Shown: piece by piece, positions 18,405 to 25,771 of the stretch | How positions within the stretch are numbered: the first letter of the stretch is position 1 | Layout: each line of letters opens with the position of its first letter | DNA from: Salinispora pacifica CNR114 | Lineage (GTDB): Bacteria > Actinomycetota > Actinomycetes > Mycobacteriales > Micromonosporaceae | Reading direction: 5' to 3' | DNA length: 64,000 nucleotides | Assembly (NCBI RefSeq): GCF_000514775.1 | Contig: NZ_AZWO01000005.1 | Coordinates: forward strand, 177,046-241,045 | Translations under genes and position numbers: made by a program | The notes under the pieces: model-generated | What the model was told of the DNA's origin: nothing | What the model saw: only the letters and a program-made list of their open reading frames with translations | The model's database searches: none

Positions 18405-20093
18405 TCAGGAATCGTCGACTGCCTTATCGAGTAGTGGTGTGATGAGGTCAGCCAGCGTGGTGAGGGTGTGGCGTTGGTCGTGGGGTAGGCGGTGGGTGTG
18501 TTGGCAGCCAGGGCAGTCGACGGTGTCGGTGGTGGGGAGGGTGAGCCGGCAGCGGGCGCAGGCGGTGAGGTGCTCGTTGTCGAAGGCAGCGGCGAGGTCG
18601 GCGGGGTCGGTGCGTTGACGCTGCCACCAGGACAGATGTTTCCACTGTTCTCCGATCTGCTGTTCGCGCCACCGGGGGTAGCTCGGCGGTGCGGCGGTGT
18701 TGCGGTGCTCGGGTGGCCGCCAGTAGCGCCAGACGTGGGCTTGGACCTCGTCGCGGCTGCGGGCTTCGGCGAGGTGGTGGTGTTCGGCAGGGGTGAGCAG
18801 GCGGGGCTGGGCGAGGTAGGCCGAGGCGCGGTACCAGGCGGGCCTGTCGCCGGCGCCGGCGACCAAGTGGGCGAGGTGTCGGACCTGGTGGGACCAGGCG
18901 CGGTGGTGCAGCTGGGTGAGGGTGGCGTTGAGGGCGGCGGTGTCGTCTCGGGATCGGGGGTAGCGGCGCCACCAGTCGGCGAGGGTGGTGAGGATCGCGG
19001 TGGTACCGAGTCGGGGTGTGAACGCATCGTTGGGGTCGTGGTTGGTATCGAGCAGGTAGCGGACGAGGTCGACGGCGGCTGGGCTGAGCAGTGGTTCGAG
19101 TCGCCGGGGGTAACTGCGGAGATGCCGCAGGGTGTCGTGGAGTCGTCGGCGGTCGGCTTCGGCCTGTCGACGGTGGTAGGCGGGCGCGGCGGCGGCAGCG
19201 GCAGTGGCGCGTTCGGTGAGAAGAGCGGTGAGGGTGACCTCGGCGGCTTCCGGGTCGGTGAGGGTCCAGACGTGCGCGGTGGCGGCGCGGGTTGGGTCGC
19301 GCACGAGGCCGGTCGCGGCGACGACGAGCCGCCCGTGTGCGTCGATGAGGTCGAAGTCGTCGGCCAGGCGCCGGTAATGGCCGGATGTGGGGTCCTCGCC
19401 GAGGTGGCGAGCGGTGTTGCGGGTGAAGGTGACCGCCCGGTGGGCGGTAGTGGTGAACAGCAGCAGGGGCGGGCAGTGCGGGAACCGGCCGCGCCACGCT
19501 TCGTCGCGGGCGTAGGCGCGGTAGCGGTCGAGTTTGGCTTTCAACTGGGTTTGGGTCATGGAGGCGAGGTCGATCTCGATGAACGCCGCCGTCGGCCGCC
19601 CATCGGCGAGGACGGCTTCGTACACGGCGTCGGGGGTGAGGCGTTTGGTGGTGGTGCCGCCCCACGCGGAGGTGCGGCCGTCCCACTGCTGCCAACCAGC
19701 TCGGTCGGTGGCCCAGCCGGTCATCGTCAGGCCGACGGCGGGGCCGTGCTCGCGCAGGGCGAGCCAAGCCTCGCTGATGGTGGCGGCATGGGCGCTGAAC
19801 ATCGCCGAGGGGCGGCGGCCGTCAGCCGGCGCGGTGCCGGTGATCAGGCGGGCTCCGGCGGGGCGCAGCCACCAGTGGTGCGGTGAGCTGCCGGAGTGGC
19901 GGCCGGGCCGGTCGTAGCTGATCAGACCGTCGGCGCGGAGCTGGTCGAGGCGGTACAGCACGGTCCGGTCCGGGGTTCCGGTCGCGCGGGCGAGTTGGTC
20001 GGTGGTCATCACCCGGTGGTCGTTGAGCAGGAGCAGAAGCTCCTCTCCAGGGCCACCGAAGGCCCGAAGGCGGTTCGTCGATCCGGATGCCAT
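18405..20093 (-). CDS. Replication-relaxation family protein
   Basis: A 562-residue protein matching the replication-relaxation family seen in actinobacterial plasmids and integrative elements. The N-terminus is a winged helix-turn-helix (LLLNDHRVMTTDQLARATG, VLYRLDQLRADGLI). The middle contains a nuclease-like core: PDAVYEAVLADGRPTAAFIEIDLASM, with the Asp and the Glu-x-Asp, resembles a restriction-fold active site. The C-terminus has a zinc ribbon (CARC near residue 515, CPGC near 535). Family members are thought to act in plasmid replication or DNA relaxation, but biochemical proof is thin. Its upstream region holds two palindromes and a long perfect hairpin, which it may bind. Confidence 0.82.
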   Translation of the reverse strand: MASGSTNRLRAFGGPGEELLLLLNDHRVMTTDQLARATGTPDRTVLYRLDQLRADGLISYDRPGRHSGSSPHHWWLRPAGARLITGTAPADGRRPSAMFSAHAATISEAWLALREHGPAVGLTMTGWATDRAGWQQWDGRTSAWGGTTTKRLTPDAVYEAVLADGRPTAAFIEIDLASMTQTQLKAKLDRYRAYARDEAWRGRFPHCPPLLLFTTTAHRAVTFTRNTARHLGEDPTSGHYRRLADDFDLIDAHGRLVVAATGLVRDPTRAATAHVWTLTDPEAAEVTLTALLTERATAAAAAAPAYHRRQAEADRRRLHDTLRHLRSYPRRLEPLLSPAAVDLVRYLLDTNHDPNDAFTPRLGTTAILTTLADWWRRYPRSRDDTAALNATLTQLHHRAWSHQVRHLAHLVAGAGDRPAWYRASAYLAQPRLLTPAEHHHLAEARSRDEVQAHVWRYWRPPEHRNTAAPPSYPRWREQQIGEQWKHLSWWQRQRTDPADLAAAFDNEHLTACARCRLTLPTTDTVDCPGCQHTHRLPHDQRHTLTTLADLITPLLDKAVDDS

Positions 20094-20127
20094 CAGCCCG
20101 ACTCCTTTCGTCGCTATGCGGATTTAG

Positions 20128-20158
20128 CCCTACCGGGTAGGGAGTGACATCTATGTCA
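20128..20158. promoter_or_regulatory. Two adjacent operator-like palindromes
   Basis: CCCTACC-G-GGTAGGG (20128-20142) and TGACAT-CT-ATGTCA (20145-20158) are both perfect inverted repeats, 2 bp apart. They lie 35-65 bp upstream of the replication-relaxation start on the minus strand. They look like binding sites for dimeric regulators controlling that gene. Confidence 0.5.
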
Positions 20159-20208
20159 GTCGCCGGTCCGGCCAGGCCGGACGAGTCAGCGGTGACCTGC
20201 CTGTTCAT

Positions 20209-20259
20209 GGCCTGTTGGGTTGCGGATTGGGTTCAGGGCAATCCGCAACCCAACAGGCC
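20209..20259. repeat. Perfect 21-bp inverted repeat with 9-base loop
   Basis: GGCCTGTTGGGTTGCGGATTG (arm 1, 20209-20229, shown in part here as its first 20 bases plus G) is exactly complementary to 20239-20259; the loop is GGTTCAGGG. It sits between the divergent replication-relaxation and tyrosine recombinase genes. Such a long perfect hairpin could be a replication or transfer origin structure, a recombination site or a terminator; neither flank has a coding gene ending at it, which weakens the terminator reading. Confidence 0.75.
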
Positions 20260-20588
20260 GCTTCAGGCGCTGCCTCCGCCGCGTACGTGCCGGACGGGCA
20301 TCGCCGCCGAGACCTCGTCAAGCGGCACCTCGCCGTCCGGCTGAAGCCGACCGGGCCGGGCACGGCGGACCGGATCACCGTGCACCCCGACATACCCTTC
20401 GGCTTGCGCCTCACCAACGGCCCGGCAGCGCCTGAACCGCTGTCGCAGGAAATGACCGATTCCCCGCGATGACCACGCCAGCGCGATCATGCCCGCCCTG
20501 CGGCAAGCAGCGCGGGCATCGAAATGTCGTACCGCCCTGACACCCTCGACCTGTATGCATTTCCTGCGACGGGCTGCGAGGTACGCGG
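20260..20588. other. 329-bp stretch with no clear gene, possible coding remnant
   Basis: A plus-strand frame ending at 20472 gives a protein-like stretch (KRHLAVRLKPTG, DRITVHPDIPFGLRLTN). Its apparent start lies inside the hairpin, so it is more likely a decayed fragment than a gene. The right end (about 20576-20588) carries the GAGGT ribosome-binding site of the tyrosine recombinase. Confidence 0.35.
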
Positions 20589-21572
20589 GTGGGGCAGGTC
20601 CACAAGCCCAGGACGTCGTACGCGACGCCGACCTTCGCTTACGCCGTCGAGACGTTCCTTGTCGCCCACACCGCCGCTGGTGCCTGGTCGACCGGCACGA
20701 CCGCCAAGTACCGACAGACCCTGACCGCGCTCGCCGCCCGGCTCCCCGGTACCGCAGTCGGCGACGACGTCGCCGTGCTGGACACCGAGCCTGGGGTGGC
20801 CGCGCTCGCCCAGGCGTACACGGCGGCGTTCGACGCCACATCTCCGGCCACCCGAGTCCGGCACCTGTCCACTCTGCGCTCGGCGCTGACTTGGTGGCGC
20901 GAGCCGGCCGGGTGGATCGCCGGGGACCCCACCGCGCGGGCTGGGCCCGGCCGAAAGGTCAGCGTGGATACCACCCGGGCGTTGACCCGCGACCAGGTCG
21001 CCGCGCTGTGGCGCCTAGACGTCGGCCTGCGCGACAAGACGCTGTGGCAGTTGCTCTACGAGACCGCCGCCCGCGCTGAGGAGATCCTCACCCTCGACGT
21101 GGGTGACCTCGACCTGGGCAGCAAGCGCGCCCGGGTGGTGTCCAAGGGCGGCAAGACCGAGTGGGTGTTCTGGCAGACCGGCGCCGCCATGCTGCTGCCC
21201 CGGCTCCTCGCCGGTCGCATCCGCGGCCCGGTGTTCCTCGCCGACCGCAAGCCGACCCGGGCCGTGGCCGCCGTCGACCTGCGCCCCGTCACCGGCCGGG
21301 CCCGGCTGTCTTACCGCCGCGCCGCCGAGATCTTCGAGCACGCCACCCGGCGCCTCGCCGACCCGATCGACCAGGCGCAGGGCTTCACGCTGCGCCAGCT
21401 GCGCCATGCGATTCTCACCCACGAAGCCGAGAACGGCACCAACACCGCCACCCTGCTCGCCCGCTCCCGGCACGCCTCCGTGCGGTCTCTGGAACGCTAC
21501 GCCCGGCTCGGCCCGGAAGCCGTCGCCGCGACCGACCCGGCCGCCCGCCGCCGGACGGGGCAGGGCCGGTGA
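20589..21572 (+). CDS. Tyrosine recombinase/integrase, second recombinase of the element
   Basis: 327 residues. The N-terminal core-binding domain (VETFLVAHTAAGAWSTGTTAKYRQ) precedes the catalytic domain. Catalytic residues are the Arg of LLYETAARAEEIL, the Lys of VVSKGGKTEW, the second Arg of TLRQLRHAILTHEAENG, the His of SRHASVRSLERY and the nucleophile Tyr of ERYARL. The HxxR motif reads RQLR, so the first His is replaced. The enzyme cannot have made the comM junction expected of a serine recombinase; it may serve an internal site, for example the nearby hairpin, or be a relic of another element. GTG at 20589 follows GAGGT; the CoiA-like gene starts 1 bp past its stop. Confidence 0.85.
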   Translation: MGQVHKPRTSYATPTFAYAVETFLVAHTAAGAWSTGTTAKYRQTLTALAARLPGTAVGDDVAVLDTEPGVAALAQAYTAAFDATSPATRVRHLSTLRSALTWWREPAGWIAGDPTARAGPGRKVSVDTTRALTRDQVAALWRLDVGLRDKTLWQLLYETAARAEEILTLDVGDLDLGSKRARVVSKGGKTEWVFWQTGAAMLLPRLLAGRIRGPVFLADRKPTRAVAAVDLRPVTGRARLSYRRAAEIFEHATRRLADPIDQAQGFTLRQLRHAILTHEAENGTNTATLLARSRHASVRSLERYARLGPEAVAATDPAARRRTGQGR

Positions 21573-21573
21573 C

Positions 21574-22995
21574 GTGGCGTTCGCGGCGATCCACCCCGAG
21601 GCCGGCCGCATCGACGCAACCCTGCCCGACCTCGGCCGCGGACTGACCTGGGACCAGGTGCACAAGACCCGGCCCCGAGTCGCGCTGCGCTGCCCCGAGT
21701 GCGGCCACGGCGTGCACGCCAAGGTGTCCGCCCGCAAACTGCGCTACTTCGCCCACGACCCCGGCCGGCCCACCGACTGCGCCTGGCTCAACGAATCCCT
21801 GGAGCACCACCTGCTCAAGCTGGAACTCGCGACCGCGATCCGCGCCGCCGACTGGCACGCCGAGTTGGAAGTCCGCGCCCCCGACGGCACTTGGCGCGCC
21901 GACGTGCTCGCCTCATCCCACGACGGCACCCAACGCGTCGCCTGGGAAGCCCAACTGTCACCCATCACCAACGAGGACATCCAGGAACGCACCGAGCGGT
22001 ACTGGGCCGAAGGCATCGGCGTGTGCTGGGTCAGCCCTGGCGGCAAAGCGCCCTGGATCGGCAGCGTGCCGTCCATTCGCGTCCAGGAGCCACACGACGA
22101 CCAGCCGTGGACCGTCGTGGACGGGCCCGCCGCCTTCCACTTCGAGCACGGCACCTGGATCGTCATCGACGCCCCACAGCTGACCGCCTTCATCGGCTGG
22201 GTCCTACACGAACAGACGATCGTCCACCGGGTCCGCTCCCGGTACCGGCGGATCTGGTATCCCACCAGCGAGGGCTACCGCCGCCGGAACCTGATCTGGA
22301 CCACCAGCCGACACATCGACACCGAAACCCGGCACGAGGCGATGCGGCAACGCCAGGAGGAGCGCAAACGCCAGCGCGAGAAGCAAGAGCGGCGAGCCGA
22401 GCAACAGCGCCAGGCCGAAGCCGAGGCTCGCCGGATCGAAGAGGAACGCCAGCGCGAGGTACAACGGCAGGAGCAGGAGCGGCAGCGCAAGATCCGGGAA
22501 GCGGAGATGGCCGTCCGCTGGGAGGAACAGCAACGGCAGCGGGCGATCGAGGCCGAACAGGCCCGGCGGCGACGAGAAGCCGAGGAACGGCAGCGGCAGG
22601 AGCAGGCCCGCGCCGCTGAGGAGCAGCGCCTTTGGCAGGAACAGCGCGAGCACCAGATGGCGGTCCAGTGGTGGGCGGAGCTGTCCCACACGCAGATCCA
22701 GGAACTGCAGGACGCAGTGGCCGAGCCGCTATGGAAGAAGCAAGCCACCCGCGCCGAGTTTGACACCCAGGGCGCCTCCGCCGACAACGCGTACGGCATC
22801 GCGATCTACATCCGCCGCCGGCTGCACGGCATTCTGCGCCCCAGCCCCGCCTCCCTGCATCGACTCCCAGCCGTGGTACCCGTCTTCGTCCGCAACGCCC
22901 GCGAAGCCCACGACCTGATCAACACTGGCAACATCGAGCCTGCTCGCGTCGTGCACTTCAACCTTCCCGACCACGAACAGATGTCGCTCATGTGA
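21574..22995 (+). CDS. CoiA-like nuclease fused to a long charged coiled coil
   Basis: 473 residues. The first third is a competence-protein CoiA-like domain. A small zinc-binding part (ALRCPECGHGVHAKV) and RYFAHDPGRPTDCAW lead into a restriction-type PD-(D/E)xK core: NESLEHHLLKLELA (Glu), GTWRADVLAS (Asp) and RVAWEAQLSPI (ExQ in place of ExK). From about residue 250 to 375 it is almost purely Arg/Gln/Glu, predicted as one long helix. The last 100 residues form a separate globular part ending in HFNLPDHEQMSLM. CoiA aids recombination of incoming DNA in Streptococcus. Here, beside a recombinase, a role in processing element or rival DNA is inferred. GTG at 21574 almost abuts the integrase stop. 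Confidence 0.75.
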   Translation: MAFAAIHPEAGRIDATLPDLGRGLTWDQVHKTRPRVALRCPECGHGVHAKVSARKLRYFAHDPGRPTDCAWLNESLEHHLLKLELATAIRAADWHAELEVRAPDGTWRADVLASSHDGTQRVAWEAQLSPITNEDIQERTERYWAEGIGVCWVSPGGKAPWIGSVPSIRVQEPHDDQPWTVVDGPAAFHFEHGTWIVIDAPQLTAFIGWVLHEQTIVHRVRSRYRRIWYPTSEGYRRRNLIWTTSRHIDTETRHEAMRQRQEERKRQREKQERRAEQQRQAEAEARRIEEERQREVQRQEQERQRKIREAEMAVRWEEQQRQRAIEAEQARRRREAEERQRQEQARAAEEQRLWQEQREHQMAVQWWAELSHTQIQELQDAVAEPLWKKQATRAEFDTQGASADNAYGIAIYIRRRLHGILRPSPASLHRLPAVVPVFVRNAREAHDLINTGNIEPARVVHFNLPDHEQMSLM

Positions 22996-23047
22996 CCCCT
23001 CACCAGCGACCACGCGACGGCCACACCGAGAAGGGAACAGCACCACC

Positions 23048-23659
23048 ATGTCGATCTACGCCGTGCTCATCGATGGCTGGGACCACCGCAGCACCTGGGG
23101 CTGGGACGACGGCACCCGCAGCCTCTACGCCCAGCTCACCCGCAACGGCAACTCCGACGACAACGGACCAGACGTCTGGATAACCCCACCCGCCACCCCA
23201 CGGATTCTCCTGCCCGAAGCCCTCGCCAAGGCCATCGCCCACGTCACCGGCACCAACCTCGCCACCGTCCACGCAGCGATGAACGACAGCCTCGACCAGG
23301 AAGGCCAGCACCTGCGGCTGCCCGCCGTCCCCGGCCGACGGCCCGTTCCGGCACCCGCGCCCGAGGACGTGAGGCCCTTCGAGGGACTCGGCCCATACCA
23401 ACTCCGCCTCGCCGGCTGGCAGAACAGCGAGTTCGGCTACGGCATCGGCCTGCATAGCTTCTGGGCACGGCTACGGCACGACGAGCAGCACACCGACATC
23501 TGGATTTCCCCGCAGCATGGCGGCCGCCCCATGCCCCACATCAACGACCTTGGCGAAGCCATCGCGGGCCGCACCGGACACCGCTACGCCGCGATCCGCG
23601 CGGCAATCAACCACGCCGTCGATCACCAAAGCGCCCCCAACGACTTCCGGCTGCCGTAG
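23048..23659 (+). CDS. Hypothetical protein made of two copies of one domain
   Basis: 203 residues with a clear internal duplication. Residues 3-75 (YAVLIDGWDHRSTWGW, SLYAQLTRNGNS, DVWITPP, LAKAIAHVTGTNLATVHAAM) align with residues 115-190 (YQLRLAGWQNSEFGYG, SFWARLRHDEQH, DIWISPQHGG, LGEAIAGRTGHRYAAIRAAI). A proline-rich linker joins them. I do not recognise the fold; conserved Trp and aromatic positions suggest a small alpha/beta domain. An AAGGGA ribosome-binding site precedes the ATG. It follows the CoiA-like gene by 52 bp and may be in its operon. Confidence 0.7.
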   Translation: MSIYAVLIDGWDHRSTWGWDDGTRSLYAQLTRNGNSDDNGPDVWITPPATPRILLPEALAKAIAHVTGTNLATVHAAMNDSLDQEGQHLRLPAVPGRRPVPAPAPEDVRPFEGLGPYQLRLAGWQNSEFGYGIGLHSFWARLRHDEQHTDIWISPQHGGRPMPHINDLGEAIAGRTGHRYAAIRAAINHAVDHQSAPNDFRLP

Positions 23660-23676
23660 GCGGCCAGCCGTATCCT

Positions 23677-23741
23677 CTGACACCCCGCGTGAGATTCGCT
23701 GACAGCCAGTACGAGATTGAGCGCTGACACCTCGGCGAGAT
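23677..23741. repeat. Three direct repeats of the form CTGACA-N8-GAGAT (iteron-like)
   Basis: CTGACA begins at 23677, 23699 and 23724, each followed by GAGAT at 23691, 23713 and 23737 (spacer 8, 8 and 7 bases). Repeat period is 22-25 bp, about two helical turns. This resembles iterons of replication origins or tandem operator sites. CTGACA recurs in the hairpin just downstream. Confidence 0.5.
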
Positions 23742-23778
23742 GTCCCACCGAACGCGGGGTTCAACCCTCCTCCTTGAC

Positions 23779-23816
23779 GGCCGTCCTGACAGGCCGGAGC
23801 AACTGTCAGGACGGCC
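23779..23816. repeat. Perfect 14-bp hairpin next to the iteron-like repeats
   Basis: GGCCGTCCTGACAG (23779-23792) and CTGTCAGGACGGCC (23803-23816) pair perfectly around a 10-base loop. It could terminate the upstream gene set, which ends 120 bp earlier. The shared CTGACA core links it to the direct repeats, so it may also be part of an origin or operator. Confidence 0.6.
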
Positions 23817-24223
23817 CGACCGCCCTGGTGCCCCCGGGAAGTGCGTCCCTCACATAGGGAATACAAAATCGGACCGCCAATTGGAAAAGCCCAGGTCGCA
23901 GCGGCTGACCACCAGGACTGGCCGGTGCTGTCAGACAGCGAAGCCCCGGTCGGCGCGCGCCTCTCTATTAGTAAAGGGGAAGCCGGGGCCAGCGAACTTG
24001 CCGTCTCGCTCGAAAGAAATCTTGAACGGGTGAGCGCGTAGGCTCGGTGGCATGGCCGGCGTGACGGTCCGGGTGCCCCGGCCGCGACAGCGACGGGGAA
24101 CGAGGTCAGCGAGATGGGATCACCGCGGGGCAGGAGCGGTCAGCACTCGGTCATCCACCAGCGTCCCGGCCCGGTTCGTCACCGCCCACCCGCACGCCGC
24201 CGCTGACCCGGCTGGAACGCGTC
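23817..24223. other. 407-bp gap before the sigma-like gene
   Basis: It contains short open frames, the best at 23841-24041 (66 residues, VRPSHREYKIGPPIGKAQVA at its start), but nothing with recognisable family features. GCCCCGG near 23943 and CCGGGGC near 23983 could pair as a weak hairpin. I treat it as intergenic. Confidence 0.4.
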
Positions 24224-25111
24224 GTGTCGACCCCGCACGAGACGAGCCCGCCACCCGAGACCCTGCCGTTGCCGAATGCGAGCCGCGCTGACCGCACGGC
24301 TTTGGGCGAGATCGAGGCGCACGCCAGGATCCGGATCACGCGCTCCATTCCCAGCGACGTCATCGAGCCGGACGCACCGCCGGTCCCGCTTCCTATGGTC
24401 GACTTCCGTCTCCGGGTCATGCTGGCCGCCGGGCCAGAACGCGACCGGGCGTGGCGACACCTCGGCAAGCTGGCACGCGCCGAGCGGGGCGACTGGAACC
24501 TTTACGCCCTCGGAGCCGCCTACCCGAAGCTACGTGCCCAGGTAATCGGGCTAACCGTGTACCGCCGTCGTGAGGACGCCGAACAGGCTCACTATGACCT
24601 CGCCGCCGAGTTCCTGTTCGCCCTGCACCGCCTCGACCTGGACGCGCCCCAGGTGTTCCCCCGGCTGGTCGACGCTGCCTACACCCACGCCAGCGGGCGA
24701 AAGAAGAATCACCCGCCGCTTATACACGACCTCGACACCTTGCCCGAGGAGCACACGCCGCAATCGGCGTATGGCAACCCCGAGCATGACGCCGAGCTGA
24801 ACGAGGCCAACCAGGAAACCGTTTACGACGTGCTGAAGCGCGTCGTCGCAATGGCCAACACCGACCTGGGACGGGAACGAATCACCCAGACGCAGGCTGA
24901 GCTGATCCGCCGCACCTACTTGGACGGCGAGAAACTTCGCGCCGTCGCTGCGGACCTTAACCTCAGCGAGCCCAGCGCCTCCAAACAACGCCGCCGCGCT
25001 GCCGCCACCATCGCACGACTCCTCCGACCCTGGTGGGCCGACAGCGCAGCAGCCCCACCGATGCAGCAACAGTCGGCTGCCGCGGACCCTCCTCACGTCC
25101 AAGCCCAATGA
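24224..25111 (+). CDS. Divergent sigma-factor-like protein
   Basis: 295 residues, helical. A middle part (WNLYALGAAYPKLRAQVIGL, ARERDAEQ-like AEQAHYDLAAEFLFALHRLD) is placed like sigma region 2. Residues about 225-270 form a region-4-like helix-turn-helix (ITQTQAELIRRTYLDGEKLR, AVAADLNLSEPSASKQRRRA). The two regions are joined by an acidic linker. Region 2 is poorly conserved, so it may be an ECF-like sigma, a phage-type late activator, or only share the HTH. GTG at 24224 has a weak GGAA upstream. It stands alone between the repeat region and a hypothetical gene on the other strand. Confidence 0.6.
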   Translation: MSTPHETSPPPETLPLPNASRADRTALGEIEAHARIRITRSIPSDVIEPDAPPVPLPMVDFRLRVMLAAGPERDRAWRHLGKLARAERGDWNLYALGAAYPKLRAQVIGLTVYRRREDAEQAHYDLAAEFLFALHRLDLDAPQVFPRLVDAAYTHASGRKKNHPPLIHDLDTLPEEHTPQSAYGNPEHDAELNEANQETVYDVLKRVVAMANTDLGRERITQTQAELIRRTYLDGEKLRAVAADLNLSEPSASKQRRRAAATIARLLRPWWADSAAAPPMQQQSAAADPPHVQAQ

Positions 25112-25117
25112 CACCGA

Positions 25118-25600
25118 TCAGTCGGGCGGGGGGCTGCCCCTATCCATCAGCGCCTCACGGGTGGTCAACGCTAGCTCAATCTCGGTGCGCAGCCGCGACA
25201 ACGCCTCTCGTGCCCGCTGATCATCTTCGGATATCCACATGCAGTGATCCTTTAACTCATCCACGCAGACCAGCACCGGGCCGGTGAACGGCTCGTACGG
25301 GACGACCAAACTCCAATCGTCCATGCCTCCCTCGGGACAATGCACAAATAAGATCACGCCGCCATGACCCTCGATGCAGCCGAACTGAGCGCCCAACGCG
25401 ATCAGGCGAGGTGCGTGATCGAAGGCGATCTGGGCGTCTATGGTGGAGGTCAAGTGGACCTGCATAGCGGTCGCCGCAACGAAGTCGCTGAGCGCGTTAG
25501 GCCGGGCATCGGGGTCCGGATGTGCCAACTCCCAAGCCAACCGCTCGGCTAGCTTCCGCCGACGCTGCTCGGCAGCCCGCCATTGATCGTGATCAACCAT
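25118..25600 (-). CDS. Hypothetical protein
   Basis: 160 residues: a helical N-terminus (QWRAAEQRRRKLAERLAWEL), a middle alpha/beta part (APRLIALGAQFGCIEGHGGVI, DDWSLVVPYEPFTGPVLVCV) and a helical acidic end (EDDQRAREALSRLRTEIELA). Composition and codon use look genuine, but I do not recognise the family. ATG at 25600. It ends 7 bp from the sigma-like gene's stop on the opposite strand. Confidence 0.6.
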   Translation of the reverse strand: MVDHDQWRAAEQRRRKLAERLAWELAHPDPDARPNALSDFVAATAMQVHLTSTIDAQIAFDHAPRLIALGAQFGCIEGHGGVILFVHCPEGGMDDWSLVVPYEPFTGPVLVCVDELKDHCMWISEDDQRAREALSRLRTEIELALTTREALMDRGSPPPD

Positions 25601-25771
25601 GACGGGCTCCGGTCGATTGTTCGGCAGCGGCAGGCTTCACCTCCACAGCTTGACACCCTCGCCGTCGGTGTGCGAGCCACCGGTCGAGCCGGGGACGGAC
25701 GTGATTTCGGCGTGCGGGTCGTGCGCACACCGGATGGTTCGTTAAATCGATGGGCAGGGTGGGTGCCAACG

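Noticed and set aside
18492..19886. 464-codon plus-strand frame over the replication-relaxation gene
   Set aside because: Glycine/valine-rich shadow; the minus-strand product has HTH and zinc-ribbon motifs.
20411..20605. 64-codon minus-strand frame in the integrase upstream region
   Set aside because: No ribosome-binding site, no conserved features, overlaps the integrase start; judged non-coding.
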